Notes: generated from the sequence alone by a model not told the origin. Shown: positions 34,870 to 46,256, numbered from the stretch's first letter. The stretch is DNA of 64,000 nucleotides from Planctomycetaceae bacterium (GCA_019636285.1 JAHBXV010000033.1:1-64000), one strand, 5' to 3'. Translations and numbers: made by a program.

Positions 34870-37134
34870 TCAAACTAGCCCCCATTTCTTTCTCAGGAAC
34901 CATCCCAGAGTCTGGAGGCCGATGAAGGTGAGGAGGAGTGGCCAGTTGTCCCACAGGGTGATGCTGCGGACACGGGTCAGTTCGCTCAGTCGCGTGGCGA
35001 GCAGTCGGTCGATGAGGGATTCCAGCTCTTCTCGCGCGACCAGTTGACCGCCGCTGACCGACGCAATCTGCTTGAGCAATTCATAGTCCGCGCTGGGCTG
35101 GTCGAGTTCCAGGTCGCGGGCATCGACCAGGAATCGCGTCATCGCGGGAAGCCCGACAGAGGCCCCGTTGCGCGTCGCGGAAACCGAGACCCAGTAATCG
35201 CCCGGTTGATCGAGATCGCGAATTTCGGCTCGGTTGCCGGCCGCGGAGACCGAAGCCGCGATCGGACGTCGCGTTCCATCGGGAGCGATCAACTCGACGC
35301 CATAGGTCACGTTGGTGTCATTCTCGCGCACGCCGAACTCTGCCGTCACCGACTGACCGGGATAGGTGCCGCGCGGGTCGACACGCACCCAGATCGGTTG
35401 ATCGGAATCAATTTCCTTTCGGGCCAGCCAGAGAATCGCCTGCCGCCAGAAGCGCTGATGATCCTCACCGCGCCCCGCCATCGCCCACCGCCACGTCGTG
35501 TCGCCTCCAAAGGCAAGGACGCGTGCTTTGCCGACTTCACCTGCCACCAGAAGCGGTTTCCCTTCGGGAGTCTGCGCCCAGACTTCCACGAGCGGATTGT
35601 CGACCCGGGGCTGCAGCCGCGTTCCCCCTTCAAGCGGTGCGAGCGTTTCCCAGCTCTGACGATTGCGGTCGGCCGCATCAAGTTGCATGACGAAACGGCG
35701 CAGTCCCAGATCGGTCGGTATGACACGCAGACCTTCGGTTTCCTGATTGGGAACCTGACTGTTGTCGACGCTCCCGGGATCGAGGCGGACCGGAAAGTAG
35801 TCAGCCAGCGGGGAAGCGGCATACCCCCCGTTGGCAAAGTTCTGATAACCGCCGGTCATCATGAAACCGGCTCCTTCGCCGATGCGCTGGGCAAGCGCTC
35901 TGAGCTGGGCCGCTCCGAACGACGAGGCCGGCACGTCGCCAATCAGGTAAACGTCATAGCGGCCCCGTTCAAAGAGAGCGGGATCGAGACCCGTTCCCGC
36001 CGACTGTCGCCCGCCGCGAACTTCGATGAAGTCGAGCTGAATCTTGTCTTCGCCGTTGACCATGCGAATCCAGCGCTGCTCGAGCCGGGGTTTGTCGAAA
36101 TAGGCGACGCGCAGTCCCCCCTGGCGAACGGTGATGATCGTCTCGACCTGGTTGTTGGTCAGCAGCAGTTCGCCGGGCTGCGGTTCCACTTCGACCGCTA
36201 CCTTGAATTCGCCTGGAAAATTCGGAACGAACGAGAGATTGACCGTTTCCAACGACGAGTCTCGCGAGAGCGTCAACTCGGTCTGGGGCTGGGCCGATTG
36301 CGTGCCGGCGGCGGGAATCATTTCGCCCGACTGTCCGAACGTGAGCCCGGTCCGATCCTCCAGTAGGACTCGCAGCTTCACGCGGCGACCTCGCGTGCCA
36401 GATCCGCGCAGCCGTACCGAAATCGGGACGGTCTTACGTTCGAAGACCACCGGATCGATTACTAAGTCCTCAACCGCGAGATCAAGCCCCAGCGCTTCAC
36501 GCGTGGCGGCTCCGTAACCGATCGTGTAGATGGGAATCTGCTTCTCGCCCAATGCCTGTGCCGCCAAGAGCGGATCGCGATCGTTGGGCGGCAGCGCCCG
36601 CTGTGCTCCGTCGCCAAGCAGCAGCACGGCCACGGTGCGGCGTTTCTCGGTTTCGCGCCCCATATTCTCGAGAAGCGATCCCATCGCCGTCTGCTGCCCT
36701 TCCGCCGGGGCGAGCACGGTCAACGACTCGGGCAGATTCGCTTCCCGCGTCGTCGCATCGAATTCAAACTGCCGGACGTTCAGTTTCTCGGCGGCGCTCT
36801 TCCACTTCGGCGTCAGTTTCGACAGGTCTTCGTAGAGACTTTGCCAGCGACTGGCGCCGCTGGGACCGTCGGCCGTGTTCATGCTGCGGCTGGCATCCCG
36901 CGCAATCAGGATCTGGACGGTTTCGTCGCTGGTCTCCTCGTACCGCAAAGCCGGTCGGACGATCGAAAACAACAGCGTCAGCACCGCCAGGACACGAATC
37001 GTGAGGAGTGTTCTGGCGCGAAACGGCGTTAATCGCCGAGCATCGACCCGCGACGCCAGCCATGCCATGGCGAAGAGCGCCGCAGCGAAGGCAGCGGTGA
37101 TCGGCCACGGATAGATGGGATCGAAGTTCGGCAT
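34870..37134 (-). CDS. VWA / glutamine-amidotransferase-like membrane protein
   Basis: 754 aa. Two N-terminal helices (PWPITAAFAAALFAMAWLAS and LLTIRVLAVLTLLFSIVRPAL), then a von Willebrand A-type domain with an intact MIDAS start DASRS (ILIARDASRSMNTADG), a long beta-sandwich part (VKLRVLLEDRTGL..., VNLSFVPNFPGEFKVAVEVEP), a class I glutamine-amidotransferase-like segment (YDVYLIGDVPASSFGAAQL...GAGFMMTGGYQNFANGGY) without a recognisable nucleophile Cys, and a C-terminal helix before a basic end. Proteins of this design accompany BatA-type proteins in planctomycetes and probably form envelope complexes using metal-dependent binding. It begins 27 bp after the stop of the BatA-type gene, so the two are one operon. 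Confidence 0.8.
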   Translation of the reverse strand: MPNFDPIYPWPITAAFAAALFAMAWLASRVDARRLTPFRARTLLTIRVLAVLTLLFSIVRPALRYEETSDETVQILIARDASRSMNTADGPSGASRWQSLYEDLSKLTPKWKSAAEKLNVRQFEFDATTREANLPESLTVLAPAEGQQTAMGSLLENMGRETEKRRTVAVLLLGDGAQRALPPNDRDPLLAAQALGEKQIPIYTIGYGAATREALGLDLAVEDLVIDPVVFERKTVPISVRLRGSGTRGRRVKLRVLLEDRTGLTFGQSGEMIPAAGTQSAQPQTELTLSRDSSLETVNLSFVPNFPGEFKVAVEVEPQPGELLLTNNQVETIITVRQGGLRVAYFDKPRLEQRWIRMVNGEDKIQLDFIEVRGGRQSAGTGLDPALFERGRYDVYLIGDVPASSFGAAQLRALAQRIGEGAGFMMTGGYQNFANGGYAASPLADYFPVRLDPGSVDNSQVPNQETEGLRVIPTDLGLRRFVMQLDAADRNRQSWETLAPLEGGTRLQPRVDNPLVEVWAQTPEGKPLLVAGEVGKARVLAFGGDTTWRWAMAGRGEDHQRFWRQAILWLARKEIDSDQPIWVRVDPRGTYPGQSVTAEFGVRENDTNVTYGVELIAPDGTRRPIAASVSAAGNRAEIRDLDQPGDYWVSVSATRNGASVGLPAMTRFLVDARDLELDQPSADYELLKQIASVSGGQLVAREELESLIDRLLATRLSELTRVRSITLWDNWPLLLTFIGLQTLGWFLRKKWGLV

Positions 37135-37161
37135 GAAAGAGAATCGTGAGCAGTCCGGGAA

Positions 37162-39618
37162 TCACCCAGCGGTTGGCGAAGTGTTGGCCTCTTCCTGACG
37201 GTAGAACCAGGTGGCGGTCGCCTGTTCGAGGAGAAAAAACATAGCCAGCACGGTGACCAGGAGGCCATAGACTTCCTGGCCGAGTCGGCCGACATTCAAG
37301 CGCCGCTCCAGCACGGCCAGATCGCGGTCGATGCTGTAGCGGTCGGGACCGAGGACCTCATCCAGTTCCGTCGACGTCACCTTCGTGAGATTGCCCGTTT
37401 CGGGCCCTCGATTGACGGCCAGCCATTGTCGCGCGGCGGCATCCTCGGCCGATGTCAGTTCGTAGAGACCTGGCGTTGCTGCGGACGGCAGCTTCAGTCG
37501 TGTCTCTCCCGCCGAGAGTGATAAGGGCTGCTGGACGAAATCGGGACGCCGCAGAAAGAACTCGCGAGGGGCGGCGGCCGAGGCGACATCGACCGCTAGC
37601 GCTTCGCCCATGAGAAAATTATGCCGCTCCTGGGCAGTCCGCGACAATGTCTGCAGCATCAGATCGCTGAGAACCACGTACATCCAGCTCCGCGGCAGGT
37701 CGTTCCAGGAGGGATCGCCGAGAGCCGTCGTCAGCAGGAAGACGCGGCCGCGGCCGATCGAGCGTTCCAGGAGCGCGGGAGAACTTTCGTTCCCGGTGTA
37801 GCTCGCCACCACGCGTGCCTCGGGATGCGGGCTGACCGTCCACAGGCGGGCAATGTCGAGACCCGCGAAGATCGCGAGCGCCCCGTACGCTTCGAGGTTC
37901 CGGACCAGCGGATGGTCGGTCGCCATCCAGTCGATGGTGGTTCCCGCCGGAACCTTAAGTGACGCCTTCAGGCTGGCGGGCAGAACCGACAGCGCCGCGG
38001 CTGTCCGATACGCCAGGGGATCGATTCCTGACGTGCCGTCCTGTGTCGTTAATTGGCTGGTCTTCCCGGCAACAACAAGGAGTCCACCACCATTTTCGAC
38101 GTATGTCGCGAGGTTCTCCCAGAGGGCACTACCGGGTGAAGCCGCGTTCATCAGCACGACAGTGGCATACTGTCCCAGGTTCGCGCGACCAGCAGCGGCG
38201 ACCGTCGAGAAATCGACCTGATATCGGGCACGGCCGCTTTTGACGAGTTCCTGCGGAGCAATCGCCCGACGAAACAGGCTGACGTCGCTCGCCGAGTCGC
38301 CAATCAGCAGCACGCGAGCCGGCGGATGAACGCCGAGCGCGAACACCGCCGTATTGTCGGCCGGCAACGGATCGGTCTGCGAGAGCCGGAGCTCTCCGGA
38401 AACTCCCGGAAGCTGCCTCGCCTCGATTTCGAAGCCGACAGCCGTCTGTCCGCTGTCTGTGGACGGGACTTCCGACTGTCCCGCCTTGACGGGTGTCCCG
38501 GAAGCATCGTTCATCCACAATTCGGCAAACAGCGGGGCAGCCGAGGGACCCTCCCGGCGGACCGTGGCTTCGAGACGAACACGACTGCCGACGGCGACAT
38601 TTTCCCGCTCCAATCGAATCGCCCCGAAGCCCGCGTTGACCGGTCGTTCGACACCGACGTCGAGCACGTAAACCGACAGTCCTTCGAAGACTTCCAGTTG
38701 AGAACGCAGCGGCGACTCCCCGCCAATCCGCCAAGCCGACCTTGAGAGATCCGTAAAGAGATAGACTTCCCGGACGAAGCGATCCTGCCGGGCGGCTTCG
38801 GGAAGTGACGCCTGTTCCTCAAGCGTCCGTTCGCGATCGTCTCGCTGAGCCTCAAGCGCTGTTTGCAGCATGTCGTTCAAGACGACAGGCTCATCGGTCG
38901 GCGCGACGGACGACAACTGATCGAGAACCGCGGTCAGGTCGGACGAGAAGACCAGGGGGACGCGTCTGGTCGTGGCGAGCACGGCGGCGCGACTTCCCTG
39001 CGGCAATCGCCCGAGTTGCTCGCTCGCCAGCTTGATCGCGGCTTCCAGTCGCGTTTTGCCTTCGTGGCGATACTCCATGCGACGGCTGACATCAACAAGA
39101 AACACCGCCGCGACCGGGATGTTCGCGGCCTGGGGAGTGGCAGGGGATGATATCTCGGCGGCGACCCGTCGCTGATAAGGCCACGCCACCAGCAGCAGCA
39201 ACAGCGCCAGCGTTCCCAGCCCGACAACGGTCCGCAGATTGGTCTGCCGCGTCAACAGTCGATGTCGCGCCATGCCCCCGCGCCGCCACATCGACAGCAT
39301 TCCCCAATACGCGATCGCCGCCACCGCCAGGATCGCGGCCCCCACGAGCCACTCGCGTCTTGACAGCGCGTAGTTGGCCGGGGGCAGGGTTGGCCGGGCG
39401 ACGGCCAGCACGATCAGCGCGACGACCAGCATGCGCAGCAGGAGCAACCACCAGTGCCGCAAGCGCATTCGGCGGCGGTTCATGGTCTTGCGCGCCTGAA
39501 TCAGGCGCAGCGCGGGGAAAGCAAGCGGCTTGGGGCGGGCGCGGAGCAGCAGATGGAGCGCGACCGGAGCGAGCACCAGGACGAGCGCGGTCAATATTCC
39601 AGGATGCAGCCAATTCAT
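37162..39618 (-). CDS. BatA-domain membrane protein with VWA fold
   Basis: 818 aa. The N-terminus MNWLHPGILTALVLVLAPVALHLLLRARPKPLAFPALRLI is the BatA (Aerotolerance regulator N-terminal) domain, followed by further helices (HWWLLLLRMLVVALIVLAVARPTLPP). The VWA domain near residue 175 begins FLVDVSRRMEYRHEGKTRLEAAIKLA, where the MIDAS DxSxS is altered to DVSRR, so metal binding may be lost. A beta-rich domain and a glutamine-amidotransferase-like part (PPARVLLIGDSASDVSLF, YATVVLMNAASPGSALWENLATYVENGGGLLVVAG) follow, with a C-terminal helix. Normally found with MoxR and DUF58 genes, which are not adjacent here: the suf locus begins 190 bp upstream. First gene of a two-gene unit. Confidence 0.85.
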   Translation of the reverse strand: MNWLHPGILTALVLVLAPVALHLLLRARPKPLAFPALRLIQARKTMNRRRMRLRHWWLLLLRMLVVALIVLAVARPTLPPANYALSRREWLVGAAILAVAAIAYWGMLSMWRRGGMARHRLLTRQTNLRTVVGLGTLALLLLLVAWPYQRRVAAEISSPATPQAANIPVAAVFLVDVSRRMEYRHEGKTRLEAAIKLASEQLGRLPQGSRAAVLATTRRVPLVFSSDLTAVLDQLSSVAPTDEPVVLNDMLQTALEAQRDDRERTLEEQASLPEAARQDRFVREVYLFTDLSRSAWRIGGESPLRSQLEVFEGLSVYVLDVGVERPVNAGFGAIRLERENVAVGSRVRLEATVRREGPSAAPLFAELWMNDASGTPVKAGQSEVPSTDSGQTAVGFEIEARQLPGVSGELRLSQTDPLPADNTAVFALGVHPPARVLLIGDSASDVSLFRRAIAPQELVKSGRARYQVDFSTVAAAGRANLGQYATVVLMNAASPGSALWENLATYVENGGGLLVVAGKTSQLTTQDGTSGIDPLAYRTAAALSVLPASLKASLKVPAGTTIDWMATDHPLVRNLEAYGALAIFAGLDIARLWTVSPHPEARVVASYTGNESSPALLERSIGRGRVFLLTTALGDPSWNDLPRSWMYVVLSDLMLQTLSRTAQERHNFLMGEALAVDVASAAAPREFFLRRPDFVQQPLSLSAGETRLKLPSAATPGLYELTSAEDAAARQWLAVNRGPETGNLTKVTSTELDEVLGPDRYSIDRDLAVLERRLNVGRLGQEVYGLLVTVLAMFFLLEQATATWFYRQEEANTSPTAG

Positions 39619-39715
39619 GGCCGGACGGACCGTTGAAGGAACACCGGTTCAATCTGTGCCGGACGAAGCGGCTTTACGCGCTCCGCCAGACGTGAACCGT
39701 CAGTGTATCCGTTGG

Positions 39716-39812
39716 AAGCGGAAAGCAAAAAGCGGAGAGCAAAAAGCCAGAGACTCGTCGAGTGAACAGGCCTGGCTTTCAGCTTTTAGCTTTCCGCTGC
39801 TGGCTTTCTTAG
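39716..39812. repeat. GCGGAGAGC / GCTTTCCGC word repeat region
   Basis: Contains GAAGCGGAAAGCAAAAAGC, GCGGAGAGCAAAAAGCC, a GACTCGTCGAGT palindrome and CAGCTTTTAGCTTTCCGC. These share words with the repeat arms around ychF (GCGGAGAGCCA) and sit in the gap between the BatA gene and the Rieske-SufT gene. The ...AAAGC/GCTTT arms could fold and terminate the suf transcript. Confidence 0.5.
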
Positions 39813-40534
39813 AAAATGCCCAGTTGGTCGCGGGCTTCGTCGGTCATGCGTTCGGGCGACCAGGGTGGTGTCATCACCAGCTTGATGGTGGCTTCGTCGA
39901 TGCCGTTCACGCGCTCCAAAGCCGTGCGCGACTGCTGAATGATCTGTGGCCCCGCCGGACAGGCCGGGCTCGTCAGCGTCATTTCGATGGCCACTTTTCG
40001 ACCATTCTGGTTGATGTTGTAGACCAGGCCCAGGTCCACGATGTTAATCATCAATTCGGGATCAATCACGGTCCGGAGCGCTTCGATGAGGGCTTCATCG
40101 GTCACTTCCGCGGCCGGTTCGCCGGACTCATCGACAGGAGTTTGCGGCACATCAGCCGTCGCTTCCGGGACGGCTGGAGCCGGAGTCGCGACAAATTTCG
40201 GCGTCGACGGCACGGTTCCGGGCGCCTTCGGGCTGACGTAGACGCCGTCGCCGCGAACATCGACCGCGAAGACTCGAATCGGCGACGTGGCAGGCATTTT
40301 GGTCGGTCGACCGTCAGCTAAATCGAACCGGGCTCCGTGACGCGGGCAGACGATCTGCCGATCGATGACCGGACCATCGGTCAACGGCTGGCCGTCGTGC
40401 GTGCAGACGTCTTCGATCGCGAAATAGTCGTTCTCGATCCGGAGCAGCAGCGCGGGAAGGTCATCCACGAAGATCGACTTCCGGGCTCCCGGAGCCAGCT
40501 CATCGAGCGCGGCCATCAATTCAAACGAAGGCAT
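39809..40534 (-). CDS. Rieske ferredoxin fused to a SufT/DUF59 (MIP18-type) domain
   Basis: 241 aa. Residues about 1-103 are a soluble Rieske [2Fe-2S] domain with C44-T-H46 and C63-P-R-H66, as in NirD/BphF-type ferredoxins. A Pro/Ala-rich linker (about 105-143) leads to a DUF59 domain at about 145-241 with DPE (158-160), IVDLGLVYNI and the conserved cysteine C192 in SPACPAG, as in SufT and PaaD-like Fe-S maturation factors. The fusion joins an electron carrier to an Fe-S delivery domain, suggesting that it supplies or senses electrons during cluster assembly. It is the last gene of the suf operon, starting 5 bp after the second Uma2 gene. Cytoplasmic. Both domains look intact. Confidence 0.9.
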   Translation of the reverse strand: MPSFELMAALDELAPGARKSIFVDDLPALLLRIENDYFAIEDVCTHDGQPLTDGPVIDRQIVCPRHGARFDLADGRPTKMPATSPIRVFAVDVRGDGVYVSPKAPGTVPSTPKFVATPAPAVPEATADVPQTPVDESGEPAAEVTDEALIEALRTVIDPELMINIVDLGLVYNINQNGRKVAIEMTLTSPACPAGPQIIQQSRTALERVNGIDEATIKLVMTPPWSPERMTDEARDQLGIF

Positions 40535-40539
40535 GATTC

Positions 40540-41175
40540 TCAGCTTTCCTGACCATAACGATCGGCGACTTCAAACAGTCGCGCCAAAGGCAATTCAAAT
40601 CCGGGAAGAAGAGGCGAACGGTAAGTCTCGTTCGCGGACAGTTTCAGTTCGTTGTCACTTGTGAAGACGGTCATTGAGTGCTGAAATCGATCGATCACCC
40701 AATACTCGCGGACGCCAACCCCCAGGTAATCCCGTCGCTTCTCCTCAAAATCGCGGCGGCGGTCCCTGCGGCTATTCGAGCAGAACTCGATCACGATCGC
40801 CGGAACGTCTTCTTCAAGGCGAGGCGGGCGACCCAACCCCACCCAGATCGCGCGATCGGCTCTTCGCCGAGATCCGTCGGGCAAGGAGATGTACTGTTCC
40901 GGGAGGGTATCGTCGACTGGCACGGGTCCGTTTTGCGATTCCAGAAACCTCCAGAGCCAAGCCCCCAGCCGATCGTTGGGCGCGCGTTCTCCTCCTCCCG
41001 GTGCCGGTGTCACAATGACCACCCCCTTGATGAGCTCGTAGCGATACTCGCGGTCCCAATCGTCGACGGCATCGAACTCTTCGGGAGACATCAGCGTCCC
41101 GTTGGAGCGGACGTCGAGGCGCGGCGGCGCATCGGCTTCGATCGACGTACGAGGGGTTTCAATCAAGGTCGACAT
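40540..41175 (-). CDS. Uma2-family (DUF820) restriction endonuclease-like protein, second copy
   Basis: 211 aa from ATG 41175, which has GGGAG upstream; a TTG at 41211 overlapping sufD is less likely. Core of the Uma2 fold: MSPEEFDAVDDWDREYRYELIKGVVIVTPAPGG (E in YELI-G), RRADRAIWVGLG (catalytic Asp in ADR), PAIVIEFCSNSRRDRRRDFEEKRRDYLGVGVREYWVIDR (E-x-K-type residues and the EYWVID strand). PD-(D/E)xK-like nuclease fold with unproven activity. Uma2 genes are greatly expanded in planctomycetes and cyanobacteria, with no agreed function. It sits between sufD and the Rieske-SufT gene, 32 bp after the sufD stop. Confidence 0.88.
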   Translation of the reverse strand: MSTLIETPRTSIEADAPPRLDVRSNGTLMSPEEFDAVDDWDREYRYELIKGVVIVTPAPGGGERAPNDRLGAWLWRFLESQNGPVPVDDTLPEQYISLPDGSRRRADRAIWVGLGRPPRLEEDVPAIVIEFCSNSRRDRRRDFEEKRRDYLGVGVREYWVIDRFQHSMTVFTSDNELKLSANETYRSPLLPGFELPLARLFEVADRYGQES

Positions 41176-41207
41176 GATGAGTCTCCCGCACCGAGGCGAG
41201 GCGAACG

Positions 41208-42521
41208 TCAATCGCCAATACCAAGCTTCTTTTCGACGGCCTGACTGAGTGTTTCGCGGACGATCTCAACCGGAATGCGGTCGTAAACGATCTGGAAGAA
41301 GCCCTCCACGATCATGTGCATGGCTTCGCGCCGTTCGAGACCCCGGCACATGCAGTAGAAGAGTTGTTCTTCGTCGACGCGACCAGCCGTTGCCCCGTGC
41401 GTGCAGCGCACGTCGTCGGCTTCGATCTCCAGTCCCGGAATGGCGTCTGCCCGGGCCTCTTCGCTCATCATCAAGCTGTCATTGCGCTGGTAGCCGTCGG
41501 TCTTCTGCGCGGCGGGGTCGACTTTGATCATCCCGCGCCAGATCACGCGGGCCATGTCGCGCAACACATCCTTGTAGAGCAGATCGCTACGAGTATCGGG
41601 CGCATGATGTGTCTGTTGAGTGTAATACGACAGCACCTGGCGATCGGTCGCGAATGTCACGCCGTTCACCTGGGCCTGCGCGCCGCGACCGTCGAGATGC
41701 ACATGCTGATGGATGTGTGACAACCGGCTGCCCAGCCCCCCGACCGTCCATTGCAGGAAGGCGTCGCGATCGACCCGGCCCGATTGGTGGGCGATATGCC
41801 AGACCTTGTCGTTCCAGTTCTGGAGCTGCACGTACCGCAACTGCGAACCGGGTTTCAGAATCAGTTCGACGGCTCCGACATGCATGCCGGGCGAATCGGC
41901 CTGGGCCGATGTCGTCTCCTCCAGAAGCGTCGCTTTCGCACCTTCTTCCAGAATGACCAGCGTATGGCTGAAATCAGCCGCTCCCGTGCGATCCAGGGCA
42001 ATCAAACTATGCAGCGGCTGAGTGAGTTCCACGTTTCGTGGGACATACAAGACCGTGCCGCCCGTCCAGAAAGCCGCGTGCCAGGCGGAAAAGCGATCCG
42101 CCGCCGGTTCCACGGCTGAAAACAGATGCGGTTCGAGGATCTCCCGATGATCGGCCAGCAACGTAACAAGGTCGCCGAACAGCACGCCTTTGGCGGCGTA
42201 TTCCTCCGACAGCCGCGCTTCGAGGCAATGGCCATCGACATGCACGACGTTCCCCGCGAACTCGGCCCGCCGGGCCATGAGCGTGTCGAACTCGATCCGC
42301 TCGGTCCGTTCCGGCACCCACGTGAATCGCTCCGGACGAAACGCACGCAGATCGACCCGCTTGTATTCCTCGGGGTCGAGCGCTTCATTGCGCTTCGATT
42401 CAAAGAGTTCGAACGCTTGCTCGCGGAGCTGACAAATCCAGTCGGCTTCGCAGCGGGCATTCATCAGGTTCCGCAAGACGGAACGGTCAAAGGGGCGGGC
42501 CTGGGCCATGGCGGCGGTCAT
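41208..42521 (-). CDS. sufD: Fe-S cluster assembly protein SufD
   Basis: 437 aa. Beta-helix protein of the SufBCD scaffold. Conserved segments: SLIALDRTGAADFSHTLVILEEGAKATLLEETTS, GAVELILKPGSQLRYVQLQNW, THHAPDTRSDLLYKDVLRDMARVIWRGMIKV, QKTDGYQRNDSLMMSEEARADAIPGLEIEADDVRCTHGATAGRVDEEQLFYCMCRGL. The DVRCTHGA segment carries the Cys/His pair used at the SufB-SufD interface. It partners SufB and is powered by SufC. Its ATG (42521) shares one base with the stop of the preceding Uma2 gene (TGATG), so translation is coupled to that gene. Confidence 0.95.
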   Translation of the reverse strand: MTAAMAQARPFDRSVLRNLMNARCEADWICQLREQAFELFESKRNEALDPEEYKRVDLRAFRPERFTWVPERTERIEFDTLMARRAEFAGNVVHVDGHCLEARLSEEYAAKGVLFGDLVTLLADHREILEPHLFSAVEPAADRFSAWHAAFWTGGTVLYVPRNVELTQPLHSLIALDRTGAADFSHTLVILEEGAKATLLEETTSAQADSPGMHVGAVELILKPGSQLRYVQLQNWNDKVWHIAHQSGRVDRDAFLQWTVGGLGSRLSHIHQHVHLDGRGAQAQVNGVTFATDRQVLSYYTQQTHHAPDTRSDLLYKDVLRDMARVIWRGMIKVDPAAQKTDGYQRNDSLMMSEEARADAIPGLEIEADDVRCTHGATAGRVDEEQLFYCMCRGLERREAMHMIVEGFFQIVYDRIPVEIVRETLSQAVEKKLGIGD

Positions 42522-43140
42522 CAATTCAATTCCGGTCGTTGATCGGTCTTTGGAGTTTCTTCAGCGGCGGGCTGGGAAAACTCCACGTTCTCGTAAATCT
42601 GTTGAAGCGGGACGGCGAACTCGAAGTCGGGCAGCTCAAGGACGGCGTCGAGTCCCGAACTGAACGTCAACAGGCAGTGGTCGGCGTCTCCCTGCCGGTC
42701 ATACCGAAAGACCAGCGGTGAAGACTGGTCAATCAGCACGTAACTTCGAAGTGACGATATTGTTCGATAAAGCTGGAACTTCGTTCCGAAGTCATAAGCC
42801 TTGGTTGTTTCCGAAAGGATCTCAAAGAGTACCTGCGGATTCGTCAATGTGTCCCGCCGATCATCGTCGAACTGGTGTTCTCCGCAGATCATCGTGACAT
42901 CGGGATAGGTGTAGAGCCCGCTCGGGCATGCCACGCGCAAATCACTGGGATAGACCCGGCAGCCACGACCTCTGAGAAGGTTGTTGAGCGCCGTGATCGT
43001 GTTGCCCGCGATCAGGTTGTGAGTGACGCTCGCTCCCACCATCGCGAAGATCTCTCCGCGATAGTATTCGCTCTTGTGAGCAGCCTTCCGCTCCCGCTCC
43101 AGATAGTCCTGACGGGAGATATAGCGGACGGGAGCAACAC

Positions 43141-43144
<4 letters not shown>
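42521..43144 (-). CDS. Uma2-family (DUF820) protein between sufB and sufD
   Basis: 207 aa. Typical Uma2 layout: [31 protein letters not shown] with the HNLI strand, [28 protein letters not shown] (catalytic-type Asp in YPDVT), [39 protein letters not shown] (E and K of a PD-(D/E)xK site). The nuclease-like residues appear complete. The ATG at 43144 overlaps the sufB stop by 4 bp (ATGA), and its stop overlaps the sufD start, so it cannot be expressed independently of the suf genes without a separate promoter. The Uma2 copy at 40540 is a distinct paralogue with low similarity. Confidence 0.92.
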
Positions 43145-44559
<1,415 letters not shown>

Positions 44560-44632
44560 GGTCAACCTCGTCTCTTCATCCGGCGAATCGCCGTTGGATA
44601 GTCACTGAAAAAGCAGTCGCCTGGATTCCTCA

Positions 44633-45451
<819 letters not shown>

Positions 45452-45532
45452 GAGGATCCTCTTCCGGAATTTCGATCACGGACGATCTCGGTCCGGTGGT
45501 TTCAGGTTGCAGGGTGTTGGAGGTCTGTGGCG

Positions 45533-45555
45533 CCCGAGTTCTTAAACCACTCGGG
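45533..45555. other. Hairpin between nuoB and sufC
   Basis: CCCGAGT-TCTTAAACC-ACTCGGG: a 7-bp perfect stem 18 bp past the nuoB stop and about 80 bp before sufC. There is no T run, so it may attenuate, process or regulate rather than terminate; it could also be an operator for a promoter in front of sufC. Confidence 0.4.
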
Positions 45556-45572
45556 ACGACCCTTAACAGGTT

Positions 45573-46124
45573 TCAGGACGCGGCCACTTCGGGCAGTCGC
45601 ACGCGACCGGTGTGGTGCGGCACTGGCAGCACGTCTGGTTTATCTTTGGCCAGCCGCTTGGCACGAATCTTGTCTTGAATCCGCATAATCCCTTCGAGCA
45701 GCGCCTCGGGACGGGGCGGGCAGCCGGGGACATACACGTCGACGGGAACGACCAGATCGACTCCCTTTACGACGTGATAGCCCCACTTGAAATACGGACC
45801 CCCGCCAATCGTGCAGGCCCCCATCGCGATCACGTACTTCGGATCGGGCATTTGCTCGTAGAGCCGCCGAACCCGGCTGGCCATTTTGTAAGTCACGGTT
45901 CCCGCGACAATCATTAGATCGGCCTGCCGGGGCGTGGCCCGAAAAGCCCCCGCTCCAAACCGGTCGAGATCAAACCGCGGCGCACCAACAGCCATCATCT
46001 CAATCGCGCAGCACGCCAGTCCGAACGTCATGGGCCAGACGCTCGACTGCCGTCCCCAATTCGTCGCCTGTTCCAGCGTCGTGATGATGAGGTTCTCTTC
46101 GAACCGTCCGTCAATCCAGCTCAT
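45573..46124 (-). CDS. nuoB: NADH-quinone oxidoreductase subunit B (orphan)
   Basis: 183 aa. Carries the N2 [4Fe-4S] cluster ligands: C38-C39 in [12 protein letters not shown]104 in GACTIGGG and C135 in [15 protein letters not shown]. The conserved [20 protein letters not shown] is intact, so the protein should be functional. In complex I it sits at the junction between the peripheral arm and the quinone site. No other nuo gene is near; instead it is sandwiched between a SufR-like regulator and sufC. C-terminal end differs from Escherichia (Arg/Lys-rich then [11 protein letters not shown]). Either complex I genes are scattered here or this is a stand-alone copy. Confidence 0.93.
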   Translation of the reverse strand: MSWIDGRFEENLIITTLEQATNWGRQSSVWPMTFGLACCAIEMMAVGAPRFDLDRFGAGAFRATPRQADLMIVAGTVTYKMASRVRRLYEQMPDPKYVIAMGACTIGGGPYFKWGYHVVKGVDLVVPVDVYVPGCPPRPEALLEGIMRIQDKIRAKRLAKDKPDVLPVPHHTGRVRLPEVAAS

Positions 46125-46169
46125 GCTTAATCGCTATCCTCCCTCGTGCTTTGTCAGGATGTGACTTTC

Positions 46170-46241
46170 GTGTGCCACTGGCTCCGCCAGTGTGTTTTAA
46201 GTCTTTTCCCATAACACGATCCACGGGCAGAACCAGTTGCC
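46170..46241. repeat. MITE-like palindromic element, degenerate copy
   Basis: Left end GTGTGCCACTGGCTCCGCC is intact and matches 18158 and 6753. The middle keeps ATAACACGATCC (compare TAACACAACC), and the right end is a decayed GGGCAGAACCAGTTGCC instead of GGCAGAGCCAGTGGCAC. It lies in the nuoB-regulator gap. Confidence 0.65.
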
Positions 46242-46256
46242 TGCTCCGCCCCCGCA

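Noticed and set aside
35044-36366. Long plus-strand open frame (440 aa) opposite the VWA gene
   Set aside because: Shadow of the VWA gene; no recognisable domain.
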